From the NCBI RefSeq assembly GCF_005938215.1, contig NZ_VCPD01000002.1, forward strand, positions 496,001-560,000: 64,000 nt of DNA, in the 5' to 3' direction. Each line of letters starts with the position of its first letter. Position 1 is the first letter of the stretch. This DNA comes from Ruegeria sediminis. GTDB lineage: Bacteria; Pseudomonadota; Alphaproteobacteria; Rhodobacterales; Rhodobacteraceae. The notes below the pieces were generated by a model, which made no database searches, was not told the origin of the DNA, and saw nothing but the letters and a program-made list of their open reading frames with translations. Positions 35,724 to 45,268 of the stretch are shown in pieces. The position numbers were made by a program, and so were the translations under genes.

Positions 35724-36710
35724 ATGAAATCCGCAAAAAACATCCTCCAGCCCGAGCACCGCGCCCTGAAGACGGCCGTTCTGGTTCTTGACGAGTGCAA
35801 TACGCTCAGCTTCGCCGCGGCGGTGGACCCGATGCGCGCAGCCAACCGGCTGGCCGACCGCCCTGCCTTCGACTGGGACTACGTGACCGCCACCGCTGCG
35901 CCGGCGCAGCTGACCAGTGCGTTAAGTGTCCCCGGCATCCCATTGGCAAGGCTGGAAACTTGTGATCTGCTGATCGTGGTGGCCGGGTTCCAGCTGGCCC
36001 GCCACGCCACGCCCAGCCTGCTTGCCGGTCTGCGCCGGATTGCATCGACCGGCGCCGCCGTTGCCGGGATCGACGGGGGCCCCTGGCTGCTGGCCGAGGC
36101 CGGGCTGCTTGACGGCCATTCCGCGACGACCCATTGGGAGGATCTGGAGAATTTCGCCGCCCGCTTCCCCGAGGTCACGGTTCTGCGCGACCGTTTCGCG
36201 ATTTCCGGCAACCGCATGACCTCGGGCGGCGCAATTCCGGCCATCGAGATGATGCTGCACGTCATCGCCGCCCGCCACGGCGCGCGCTTCGCCGCCCGGG
36301 TGGCGGGCCTGTTTCTCTATGACGGCGCCCCCGCTCCGTCCCGCCCGCAAAGCCGGATCGGCACGCCGCATCGCCACAACGCATTGACTGCAAAGGCAAA
36401 TGCGCTGATGGAGGCCGCGCTGGACGAACCCATGTCGCTGACCGAGATCGCCGCCACGCTGGGCACCAGCCCGCGCACCCTGCAGCAGCAGTTTCGCCTG
36501 CGGCTCAACACCACGCCGCAGGACCATTACCTGCAGCTGCGCCTGGCCGAGGCCCGCCGTCTGGTCACCGATACGGACTTGCCGCTGATGGACGTGGCGC
36601 TGGCCACCGGCTTTACCTCGCAGTCGAGCTTTGCCCGCGCTTTCCGCACCGCACACGGCCTTTCCGCCCGCGATCTGCGGCAGGTACGGGCGCAGCCGAC
36701 GCATCATTGA
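35724..36710 (+). CDS. CdhR-like GATase1/AraC transcriptional regulator
   Basis: Regulator of 328 aa: N-terminal DJ-1/PfpI-type domain (about 15-200) and C-terminal AraC-type double HTH (about 228-328; LTEIAATLGTSPRTLQQQF and MDVALATGFTSQSSFARAF). The nucleophile elbow reads GIDGGPW (116-122), so there is no catalytic Cys and the domain is likely a ligand sensor. CdhR of Pseudomonas aeruginosa, which activates the carnitine genes, has this same architecture. Divergent from the carnitine operon; autoregulation and activation across the 133-nt spacer are inferred. Confidence 0.88.
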   Translation: MKSAKNILQPEHRALKTAVLVLDECNTLSFAAAVDPMRAANRLADRPAFDWDYVTATAAPAQLTSALSVPGIPLARLETCDLLIVVAGFQLARHATPSLLAGLRRIASTGAAVAGIDGGPWLLAEAGLLDGHSATTHWEDLENFAARFPEVTVLRDRFAISGNRMTSGGAIPAIEMMLHVIAARHGARFAARVAGLFLYDGAPAPSRPQSRIGTPHRHNALTAKANALMEAALDEPMSLTEIAATLGTSPRTLQQQFRLRLNTTPQDHYLQLRLAEARRLVTDTDLPLMDVALATGFTSQSSFARAFRTAHGLSARDLRQVRAQPTHH

Positions 36711-36760
36711 TGCCGTTTTTTCCATATAAAACGGATAGTTACGAGAAGTACCTGCGATCT

Positions 36761-37807
36761 TCAATACGGCATCGGATGCGCCCGGTGCGCCGCGCCGATT
36801 TCCGTGAGCACTTCTGGTGACAGGTCAAGATCCGCGCCATGAAGAATGTGTTCCAGTTGCGGTCGGGTCGTCGCTCCGAAGATTGCGGACATCATGAACG
36901 GCCGGGTGTTGCACCAGGCCAGAGCCATGTGGACCGGATCCAGCCCGTGACGCCCGGCGATATCAAGATAAGCCTCTACCGCATTGAAAACACGAAGTGT
37001 TTTTCGCCCACCCATCTCGGGCACAAAGGACATGCGCGAGCCGTCCGGCACCTTGTCGCCCTGATACTTGCCGGTCAGGAACCCTGCCGCCAGCGGTGAG
37101 AACGCCATCAGGCCCACGTCCTCGTTCACGCTGAGCTCGGACATGTCCAAATCGTACAGGCGGCAAAGCAGCGAGTATTCGTTTTGTACAGAGGCCACGC
37201 GGGGCAATCCACGCTCTTCCGCGATCCGTAGCCACTGCGCCGTACCCCAGGCGCTTTCGTTGCTGAGGCCGAAGGCGCGGATGTTGCCCTTGTCGACCTG
37301 ACGTTGAAGGGCGTCCAGACATTCTTCCATGTTGGCGAGCGTCGCGGCGCGGTCCTGGCTGGATGGGTCGTAGTTCCAGTTCTGCCGGAACATGTAACTG
37401 CCGCGGTTGGGCCAGTGGAACTGGTAGAGGTCGATATATTCGGTCCGCAAGCGGCGCAGCGATCCCTCCACCGCCTCGGGAATCGTCTTGCCCGAGATCG
37501 GCGCGCCGCCGCGCGCGTGCATGAACCCGGCGCCGGAATGCTTGGTCGCGAGGATGTAGTCGCCGCGGCGCGCGGGGTTGGCGGCGTTCCAGGTGCCGAC
37601 GATTTCCTCGGTCCGGCCCACGGTCTCTTTCGACACCGGGTTCACCGGGTACATCTCGGCCGTGTCGACGAAATTGATCCCTGCGGCCAGCGCCATGTCC
37701 ATCTGCGCATGTGCCTCGGTCTCGGGCGTCTGGGTGCCGAAGGTCATCGTGCCGAGGCACAACTCCGACACCATCATGCCTGTCCGCCCCAATGGTTTCA
37801 TCTTCAT
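36761..37807 (-). CDS. aldo/keto reductase (Tas-like)
   Basis: NADPH-dependent reductase of 348 aa. The catalytic tetrad can be read as D and Y in FVDTAEMYPV, K in ILATKHSG and H in YQFHWPN. The long loops (NWNYDPSSQDR) fit the Tas/YajO group of larger AKRs. AGGAGG lies 8 nt before the ATG at 37807, which fixes the start. Convergent with the regulator gene. Substrate unknown; aldehydes are typical. Confidence 0.88.
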   Translation of the reverse strand: MKMKPLGRTGMMVSELCLGTMTFGTQTPETEAHAQMDMALAAGINFVDTAEMYPVNPVSKETVGRTEEIVGTWNAANPARRGDYILATKHSGAGFMHARGGAPISGKTIPEAVEGSLRRLRTEYIDLYQFHWPNRGSYMFRQNWNYDPSSQDRAATLANMEECLDALQRQVDKGNIRAFGLSNESAWGTAQWLRIAEERGLPRVASVQNEYSLLCRLYDLDMSELSVNEDVGLMAFSPLAAGFLTGKYQGDKVPDGSRMSFVPEMGGRKTLRVFNAVEAYLDIAGRHGLDPVHMALAWCNTRPFMMSAIFGATTRPQLEHILHGADLDLSPEVLTEIGAAHRAHPMPY

Positions 37808-37923
37808 TCCGAAATCCTCCTGCCGCGTTGGCGCAACCCTAACGGGCGGTTTTCCGGGGACAACCCCCCTTGAGCATGGCGCGGGAATCCGCCAGCGTTT
37901 CCCCGAAAGACAAGGAGGGGAAC

Positions 37924-38322
37924 ATGCCGCAGACCATCACCAGGGGAATCAAGGCTTTGCTGGAGGAGGCTAATTCGGTCGTCGAAACCCTTCCGGTGGC
38001 CGAGGCGAAAGGGCTTTACGACCATCCCGATTACGTCTTTGTCGATCTGCGCGACATCCGCGAGTTGCAGCGCTCGGGCCAGATCCCCGGCGCGTTTTCC
38101 TGTCCGCGCGGGATGCTGGAGTTCTGGATCGATCCCGAGAGCCCCTATCACAAGGATATCTTCAACCAGGACAAGACCTATGTCTTCTACTGCGCCAGCG
38201 CCTGGCGGTCGGCGCTGAGCGCCAAGGCGGCGCAGGAAATGGGGCTGAGCCCGGTCCTGCACCTGGAAGGCGGGTTCACCGAATGGGTGAAACAGGGCGG
38301 CGCGGTCGAGACGCGGGAGTGA
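37924..38322 (+). CDS. rhodanese-like sulfurtransferase
   Basis: Single rhodanese domain, 132 aa. The active-site loop is CASAWR with Cys at 90; VFVDLRDIREL and GFTEWVKQGG are the family ends. Likely moves sulfane sulfur to cyanide or thiols. GAGGGGAAC lies before the ATG. Not obviously in an operon with neighbours. A six-residue active-site loop is typical of rhodaneses rather than of Cdc25-type phosphatases (seven). Confidence 0.9.
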   Translation: MPQTITRGIKALLEEANSVVETLPVAEAKGLYDHPDYVFVDLRDIRELQRSGQIPGAFSCPRGMLEFWIDPESPYHKDIFNQDKTYVFYCASAWRSALSAKAAQEMGLSPVLHLEGGFTEWVKQGGAVETRE

Positions 38323-38411
38323 TGCCGCGCCTTCGCCGCTGCCCGAACGGGCCGGATCATGCTACCCTTGACCGGGCGGCCTTGCGCGGCCTGCGTCGAA
38401 GGGAGTTTGAA

Positions 38412-38711
38412 ATGAAGCTGTTGCCGGGTTCCATTCCTTGTCTGGTTGGCGCGATGGCGCTGTCGGGCTGCGACACGCCTGCACCATCCGCATCGCTGCC
38501 GCCGGTCGGGACCGCGACCGACCTGACCGCGTATCAGGGCGAGCCGGCCGCGCAGTTGGAGACGAGCATTCGCGCGCTTGGCTACGAACGGGTCAGAACC
38601 AACGATACCACGGCGTTCTGGTTCAACCGGGAAACGGGCGCCTGCGCCCGGATCGAGACCAACGAGGGGCGCTACACCGCGATCGACATGCTGCCTGCGC
38701 AGGATTGCTGA
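38412..38711 (+). CDS. small lipoprotein
   Basis: Protein of 99 aa with a signal peptide and lipobox LSGC (Cys at about 20), so a lipid-anchored periplasmic or outer-membrane protein. The mature part is short with two further Cys (GACARIET and the C-terminal AQDC), which could form a disulfide. No named family recognised. A LexA box and the ImuA-like gene follow. Confidence 0.75.
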   Translation: MKLLPGSIPCLVGAMALSGCDTPAPSASLPPVGTATDLTAYQGEPAAQLETSIRALGYERVRTNDTTAFWFNRETGACARIETNEGRYTAIDMLPAQDC

Positions 38712-38748
38712 GTTCCGGGGGCGGCGGGCTGCTGCAAAGACCGATTGA

Positions 38749-38763
38749 GAACAAAATGCGAAC
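38749..38763 (+). promoter_or_regulatory. LexA (SOS) box
   Basis: GAAC-AAAATGC-GAAC, which is the exact GTTC-N7-GTTC direct-repeat operator of alphaproteobacterial LexA read on the other strand. It lies 16 nt before the ATG of the ImuA-like gene, a position that would block transcription when LexA is bound. Confidence 0.85.
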
Positions 38764-38779
38764 ACTGTAAAATGGCCGC

Positions 38780-39400
38780 ATGTCGACTCACCTGCTCAGC
38801 CGCAGGCCCGCGCGGGACGTGCCCGGGCTGGACCTGCATCCCCAGATCAGCCTGCCGCTTGCCCGCGTGCATGAAGCCTGCGGGCCGGCCCGGCGCAGTT
38901 TCGCCCTGTGGCTGGCGGGCCGGGCGCAGGGGCCGGTGCTGTGGATCGCGCCCGCATGGGAGGCCGATCAGCTGAACCCGGACGGGATGATGCCCTTTGC
39001 CGACCCGGCGCGGTTCCTGTTCGTTCACCCCACCCGGGCCGAGGATCTGCTGTGGTGCATGGAAGAGGCCCTGCGCAGCGGGGCGGTGCCGCTGGTCGTG
39101 GCCGATCTGCCGGGCGCGCCGGGGCTGACGCCGGTGCGGCGGATGCATCTGGCCGCGGAACAGGGCGGCGCGATGGGCCAGGCACCGCTGGGGCTGCTGC
39201 TGACCCCCGGAGAGGGTGGCGCGCAGGGGATCGAGACGCGCTGGCACATGGCCCCGGCCCATCGGGGCGACGCCCGCTGCTGGACCCTGACCCGCCGCCG
39301 CGCCCGCGCCCTGCCCCCGGCCAGCTGGCGGGCGACCCAGACCGCCCCGCGCGCCGGGCTGAAGCTGGAGCGGATCGGCGGCGACACCGGGCCGGGCTGA
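38780..39400 (+). CDS. imuA: ImuA-like SOS mutagenesis protein
   Basis: Protein of 206 aa resembling ImuA, a RecA-fold protein that works with the Y-family polymerase ImuB and with DnaE2 in damage-induced mutagenesis. The strand pattern [18 protein letters not shown] is present but there is no full Walker A, as is usual in ImuA. A LexA box precedes it. Unlike the common imuA-imuB-dnaE2 cassette, the next gene is an MFS transporter, so imuB and dnaE2 must be elsewhere or be lost. Confidence 0.72.
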   Translation: MSTHLLSRRPARDVPGLDLHPQISLPLARVHEACGPARRSFALWLAGRAQGPVLWIAPAWEADQLNPDGMMPFADPARFLFVHPTRAEDLLWCMEEALRSGAVPLVVADLPGAPGLTPVRRMHLAAEQGGAMGQAPLGLLLTPGEGGAQGIETRWHMAPAHRGDARCWTLTRRRARALPPASWRATQTAPRAGLKLERIGGDTGPG

Positions 39401-39472
39401 CGCGGCCGGAAAATGCGGGAATCGCGGAACTTGTCACTGGTCAAAGCGGATGCGTCTGACTAGCGTGCCGGC

Positions 39473-40687
39473 ATGACTCACCCGATCCATGACAGCCGCT
39501 ATTCGTGGTTCAGACTGCTGATCACACTGGCCATCGCCACGGTGGCGAATGTCGGCATGTGGGCGGTGATCGTCGTGATGCCCGACATCGAGGCCCAGTT
39601 CGGCGCCGGCCGGGCCGAGGCGTCGATGCCCTATACGCTGACCATGATCGGGTTCGCCCTGGGCAACATGTGGCTGGGCCAGCTGCTGGACCGGCTGGGC
39701 GTCACCAAGGCGCTGATCGGCGCGGCCATCCTGAGCGCGGCGAGCTATGGCCTTGCAACCCTGGCGCCGTCGATGATGATGCTGTCGGCGGCGCATCTGC
39801 TGCTGGGGCTGGGCACGTCGGTCGGGTTCGGGCCGCTGATCGCGGACATCTCGCACTGGTTCATGCGCCGACGCGGCATCGCCGTGGCGCTGGTGGCCAG
39901 CGGCAACTACCTGTCGGGGGCCATCTGGCCGACGCTGCTGGCGGGCATCCTGGCGAGGGACGGCTGGCAGCAGGTCTATCTGTCGCTTGCGGTCATCACG
40001 CTGATCGCCGTGATCCCGCTGTCGCTGCTCTTGCGCCGGCAGGTGCCGATCGAGGCGCATGGCACCGCCGCGGCGGCGGCCCAGCTGAACGCGCAGAGCG
40101 CCGGGTTCTCGCCGCGGGCGCTGCAATACATCCTTGGAATTGCCGGTATCGGCTGCTGTGTGGCGATGTCCATGCCGCAGGTCCACATCGTCGCCTATTG
40201 CGTGGGGCTTGGCTATGGGCCGGCGGTCGGGGCCGAGATGCTGTCGCTGATGCTGCTCGGCGGCGTGGTCAGCCGGGTGATCTCGGGGCTGGTGGCGGAC
40301 AAGCTGGGAGGGGTGCGCACCCTGCTGGCCGGGTCGGTTCTGCAATGCGCCGCGCTGTTCCTGTTCCTGCCATATGACGGCATGGTCTCGCTTTACGTCA
40401 TCAGCGCGCTGTTCGGGCTGGCGCAGGGCGGCATCGTCCCCAGCTATGCCCTTGTCGTGCGCGAGTACATGCCGCCGCGCGAGGCCGGGGCGCGGGTCGG
40501 CTTCGTCATGATGATGACGATCCTCGGCATGGCCCTGGGCGGCTGGATGTCGGGATGGATCTACGACGTGAGCGGCGACTACTGGCTGGCCTTCGTCAAC
40601 GGCATCGTCTGGAACGGCCTGAACATCGCGATCATGGTGATGCTGCTGGCCCGGTCGCGGCCGCGGCGGAGGGAGGCGATGGTATGA
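39473..40687 (+). CDS. MFS transporter
   Basis: Twelve-span major facilitator of 404 aa. Loop 2-3 has the signature-like GNMWLGQLLDRLGVTKALIG, and the halves are joined by a short cytoplasmic loop (about 185-215). The best resemblance is to oxalate/formate-antiporter-like MFS proteins (GFGPLIADISHWFMRRRGIA), but the substrate is not determined. 72 nt after imuA and 87 nt before a second MFS gene. Confidence 0.85.
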   Translation: MTHPIHDSRYSWFRLLITLAIATVANVGMWAVIVVMPDIEAQFGAGRAEASMPYTLTMIGFALGNMWLGQLLDRLGVTKALIGAAILSAASYGLATLAPSMMMLSAAHLLLGLGTSVGFGPLIADISHWFMRRRGIAVALVASGNYLSGAIWPTLLAGILARDGWQQVYLSLAVITLIAVIPLSLLLRRQVPIEAHGTAAAAAQLNAQSAGFSPRALQYILGIAGIGCCVAMSMPQVHIVAYCVGLGYGPAVGAEMLSLMLLGGVVSRVISGLVADKLGGVRTLLAGSVLQCAALFLFLPYDGMVSLYVISALFGLAQGGIVPSYALVVREYMPPREAGARVGFVMMMTILGMALGGWMSGWIYDVSGDYWLAFVNGIVWNGLNIAIMVMLLARSRPRRREAMV

Positions 40688-40774
40688 ACTTACCCGCCGC
40701 AAGGACCCGAAATCGACCAATGACGTCGAATACGTCTGCGCAACAGATCCCTGACCGGGCATGTTAGGCACATC

Positions 40775-41998
40775 ATGCGAACGATCATTTCATTTGCCGC
40801 CCTGTTTCTTTCGGTCATCCTGCTGCAGCTGTCCACCGGCGGCGTCGGCCCGCTGGACGCCATCTCGGGCCTGAAGCTGGAATTCTCGACCGAGCAGATC
40901 GGCCTGCTGGGCTCGGCGCATTTCCTGGGGTTCTTCATTGGCTGCTGGTGGGCGCCGCGCCTGATGGGCAGCGTCGGACACTCCCGCGCCTTCGCGGCCT
41001 GCACCGCGCTTGGTGCGGTGGGACTGATCGGCCACACGCTGACCGACAACCCGTTCGCCTGGGCGGCGATGCGGGTGATGTCGGGGCTTTGCGTGGCGGG
41101 GTGCTATACGGTGATCGAAGCCTGGCTGAACGCCAAGCTGACCAACGAGATCCGCGGCCGCGCCATGGGCACATACCGGATCGCGGATGCCAGCGCGTCG
41201 CTGGCGGCGCAGCTGATCATCGCGGTTCTGCCCCCGGCCTCGTACATCTCGTACAACATCCTGGCGATCCTGTGCTGCGCCGCGCTGCTGCCGCTGACCC
41301 TGACCAAGGCCACGCAGCCGGAGACGCCGAACGCGCCGCGGCTGAGGCCGGGCCTTGCCTGGGCCTGTTCGCCGCTGGCGGTGGTCGGCGTCATCGTCTC
41401 GGCCATCAGCTCGGCCTCGTTCCGCATGGTGGGGCCCGTCTACGGCAAGGAAGTCGGGCTGGAGGTCGATCAGATCGCCTTCTTCCTTGCGTCCTTCGTG
41501 CTGGGCGGTGTGCTGGCGCAGTATCCCGTGGGATGGCTGGCCGACAAGTACGACCGCCGCTGGGTGCTGTTGTGGATCTCGGTCGCGGCGATCCTCGCCT
41601 GCGGCATCACCGCCGCCGCCGGAGGCACCGGCACCGCCGGCGTGATGCTGGCGGCCGGGCTGTTCGGGTTCATGACCTTTCCGGTCTTTTCGGTCTCGGC
41701 CGCCCATGCCAACGATTTCGCCACCACCGAACAGCGCGTCGAACTGTCGGCGGCGCTGATGTTCTGGTACGCGATGGGCGCGATCGCCTCGCCTTTCCTG
41801 GCCTCGGCGCTGATCCAGTCCTTCGGGCCGGCCGCGCTGTTCGGCCTGATCGCCGCCGGACACCTTTTCCTCATCGGTTTCGGCCTGACGCGGATGCGCG
41901 CCCGCCCGACGCCCGAGGACCGGACGCACTACGTCTATGCGCCGCGCACCTCGTTCACCATCGGCAGGCTGCTGAAACGCTCGCGCGAGGAGCAATAG
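40775..41998 (+). CDS. MFS transporter, YcaD-like
   Basis: Major facilitator of 407 aa with twelve predicted spans. The pattern GSAHFLGFFIGCWWAPRLMG at the second span and VLGGVLAQYPVGWLADKYDR in the second half fit the YcaD/UMF2 subgroup. Cargo unknown. It follows another MFS gene but the two proteins are from different subgroups, so they are not a simple duplication. metG follows after 82 nt. Confidence 0.85.
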   Translation: MRTIISFAALFLSVILLQLSTGGVGPLDAISGLKLEFSTEQIGLLGSAHFLGFFIGCWWAPRLMGSVGHSRAFAACTALGAVGLIGHTLTDNPFAWAAMRVMSGLCVAGCYTVIEAWLNAKLTNEIRGRAMGTYRIADASASLAAQLIIAVLPPASYISYNILAILCCAALLPLTLTKATQPETPNAPRLRPGLAWACSPLAVVGVIVSAISSASFRMVGPVYGKEVGLEVDQIAFFLASFVLGGVLAQYPVGWLADKYDRRWVLLWISVAAILACGITAAAGGTGTAGVMLAAGLFGFMTFPVFSVSAAHANDFATTEQRVELSAALMFWYAMGAIASPFLASALIQSFGPAALFGLIAAGHLFLIGFGLTRMRARPTPEDRTHYVYAPRTSFTIGRLLKRSREEQ

Positions 41999-42080
41999 CG
42001 CAACACGTCGAAAACGCGGTCTTTTGCTGCGCGCCCACATGGGTTAGACGGGCGCGCAGACAGATACGCGGACTTGGAAT

Positions 42081-43799
<1,719 letters not shown>

Positions 43800-43840
43800 T
43801 TTCGGCGGGGCGGATCGCCCCGTCCATTCGCCAAATCGTT

Positions 43841-43876
43841 TGCCGGAGGGCCCTGGCGGCGCTCCGGCATTTTTTT
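43841..43876 (+). terminator. rho-independent terminator after metG
   Basis: TGCCGGAG, 13-nt loop, CTCCGGCA, followed by T7. A shorter GGGGCG/CGCCCC hairpin without a T-tract precedes it at about 43807-43822. Confidence 0.8.
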
Positions 43877-44086
43877 GACTTGCTTGAGGGCACCGGGCCA
43901 GCCGCCCGCAGTCGCTGCCCGGATTCCGGGCACAGGCGAAATTTTCAAGGCGGATCAATATTCAGGCAGGCATGGTTAACCTTGAGATATTGCCGCAAAC
44001 CGGCCATCCTGCGTCAGAGACCCGGTGACTCGGCCTCGTGCCCTGTCGTTTCCGACCGAAACTGCCCAAAGAACGAGGTCCTTTTC

Positions 44087-45265
44087 ATGCCATTTGCCTT
44101 GCTTTCCGCGCGCTCCGGTTCCAGCCGCCGCGGTGCCGGACTCTGCCGATACGCGGCCCTGCTGGCCTTACTGAGTTTCGCGCATCCCGCCCTGGCCCAG
44201 GACCAGCAGGAGGCAGAGGCCCCGAAGGTTTCGATCGCGGCGGCCTATTCCGAGGAAATCACGGACGAGGCGGTGTTCATCGGGCGTGGCGAGGCGATCG
44301 ACCAGGTGGACATCGTCGCCCGGGTCAACGGGTTCCTGGACAGCCGGCTGGTCGAGGACGGGCAGCCCGTGAAAAAGGACGATCTGCTGTTCGAGATCGA
44401 GCCGGACCTGTACCAGGCGACGCTGGATGCGCGAAATGCGGATCTGGCCCGGGCCGAGGCCAACCTGGAACTGGCCAAGCTGGATCTGGCGCGGAAAGAG
44501 GAACTGTTCAGACGCGACGCAACGCCCGAGGCCGAGCGCGACATCGCCCGCGCCAACGAGCTTGTTGCCGAAGCCGAGGTCAAGGCCGCGCAGGCCGCGA
44601 TCCAGCAGGCGGAGCTGGACCTGAGCTATACCAAGATCCTTGCCCCGTTCGACGGGCGCATCGGCCGGGTGAACATCAGCGTCGGAGATGTGGTCGGGCC
44701 GAACCTGCCGCCGCTTGTCACCCTGATCCGCGAAGCGCCGATCTACGTCACGTTCTCGCTGAACGAAAAGCAGTTCATTTCGGTTCTGGAACAGCTTGGA
44801 GAGAACCCCGAAACGCTGGCGGAAAGCGGCAAGAGCCCGATCGTGAAACTGACGCTGCCCAACGGCATCGATCTGGAGGAAACCGGCGAGATCGTCTTTG
44901 TCGACAACAGGATCGATCCGCTGACCGGCGCCATTACGCTGCGGGCCAAGTTCGAGAACAAGAACCGGCTGATCGTGGACGGCTCATTCCTGCATGTCGT
45001 CATCGAGGCGCTGGAGCCGACGCTCAGGGTTCTGGTGCCGCAGGCGGCGCTGCAGCGGGATCAGCGCGGGGAATTCGTCCTGGTGGTCAACGATCAGCAG
45101 ATGGTCGAACAACGCTACATCACCACGGGCGACGTGCACGGTACTGCGATCATCGTGCTCGACGGCCTGCGCGAGGGGGAAAGCGTCATCGTCGAAGGTC
45201 TGCAGCGAGTGCGCCCCGGCGTCGCCGTGGATGCGATCGTCGCCTCAGAGCAGCCGGGAGAATAA
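44087..45265 (+). CDS. RND efflux periplasmic adaptor (MFP)
   Basis: Membrane fusion protein of 392 aa. A signal peptide ends near 37 (HPALAQ), then a lipoyl-like half (VDIVARVNGFLDSRLVEDGQ), an alpha-hairpin (about 115-190), the second lipoyl half (ILAPFDGRIGRVNISVGD), and beta-barrel domains. It links the inner-membrane RND pump to an outer-membrane channel. GAGG precedes the ATG. The RND permease starts 3 nt after its stop; no TolC-like gene follows. Confidence 0.93.
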   Translation: MPFALLSARSGSSRRGAGLCRYAALLALLSFAHPALAQDQQEAEAPKVSIAAAYSEEITDEAVFIGRGEAIDQVDIVARVNGFLDSRLVEDGQPVKKDDLLFEIEPDLYQATLDARNADLARAEANLELAKLDLARKEELFRRDATPEAERDIARANELVAEAEVKAAQAAIQQAELDLSYTKILAPFDGRIGRVNISVGDVVGPNLPPLVTLIREAPIYVTFSLNEKQFISVLEQLGENPETLAESGKSPIVKLTLPNGIDLEETGEIVFVDNRIDPLTGAITLRAKFENKNRLIVDGSFLHVVIEALEPTLRVLVPQAALQRDQRGEFVLVVNDQQMVEQRYITTGDVHGTAIIVLDGLREGESVIVEGLQRVRPGVAVDAIVASEQPGE

Positions 45266-45268
45266 CCG

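Noticed and set aside
37795-37820. Third copy of the intergenic repeat core before the aldo/keto reductase
   Set aside because: The resemblance (GGAG, ATTT, GAAG ATGAA) comes from its ribosome binding site and first codons; it is not after a stop codon and several bases differ.
39473-41998. Tandem duplication of MFS genes
   Set aside because: The two proteins differ in their signature loops and halves and look like separate MFS subgroups.
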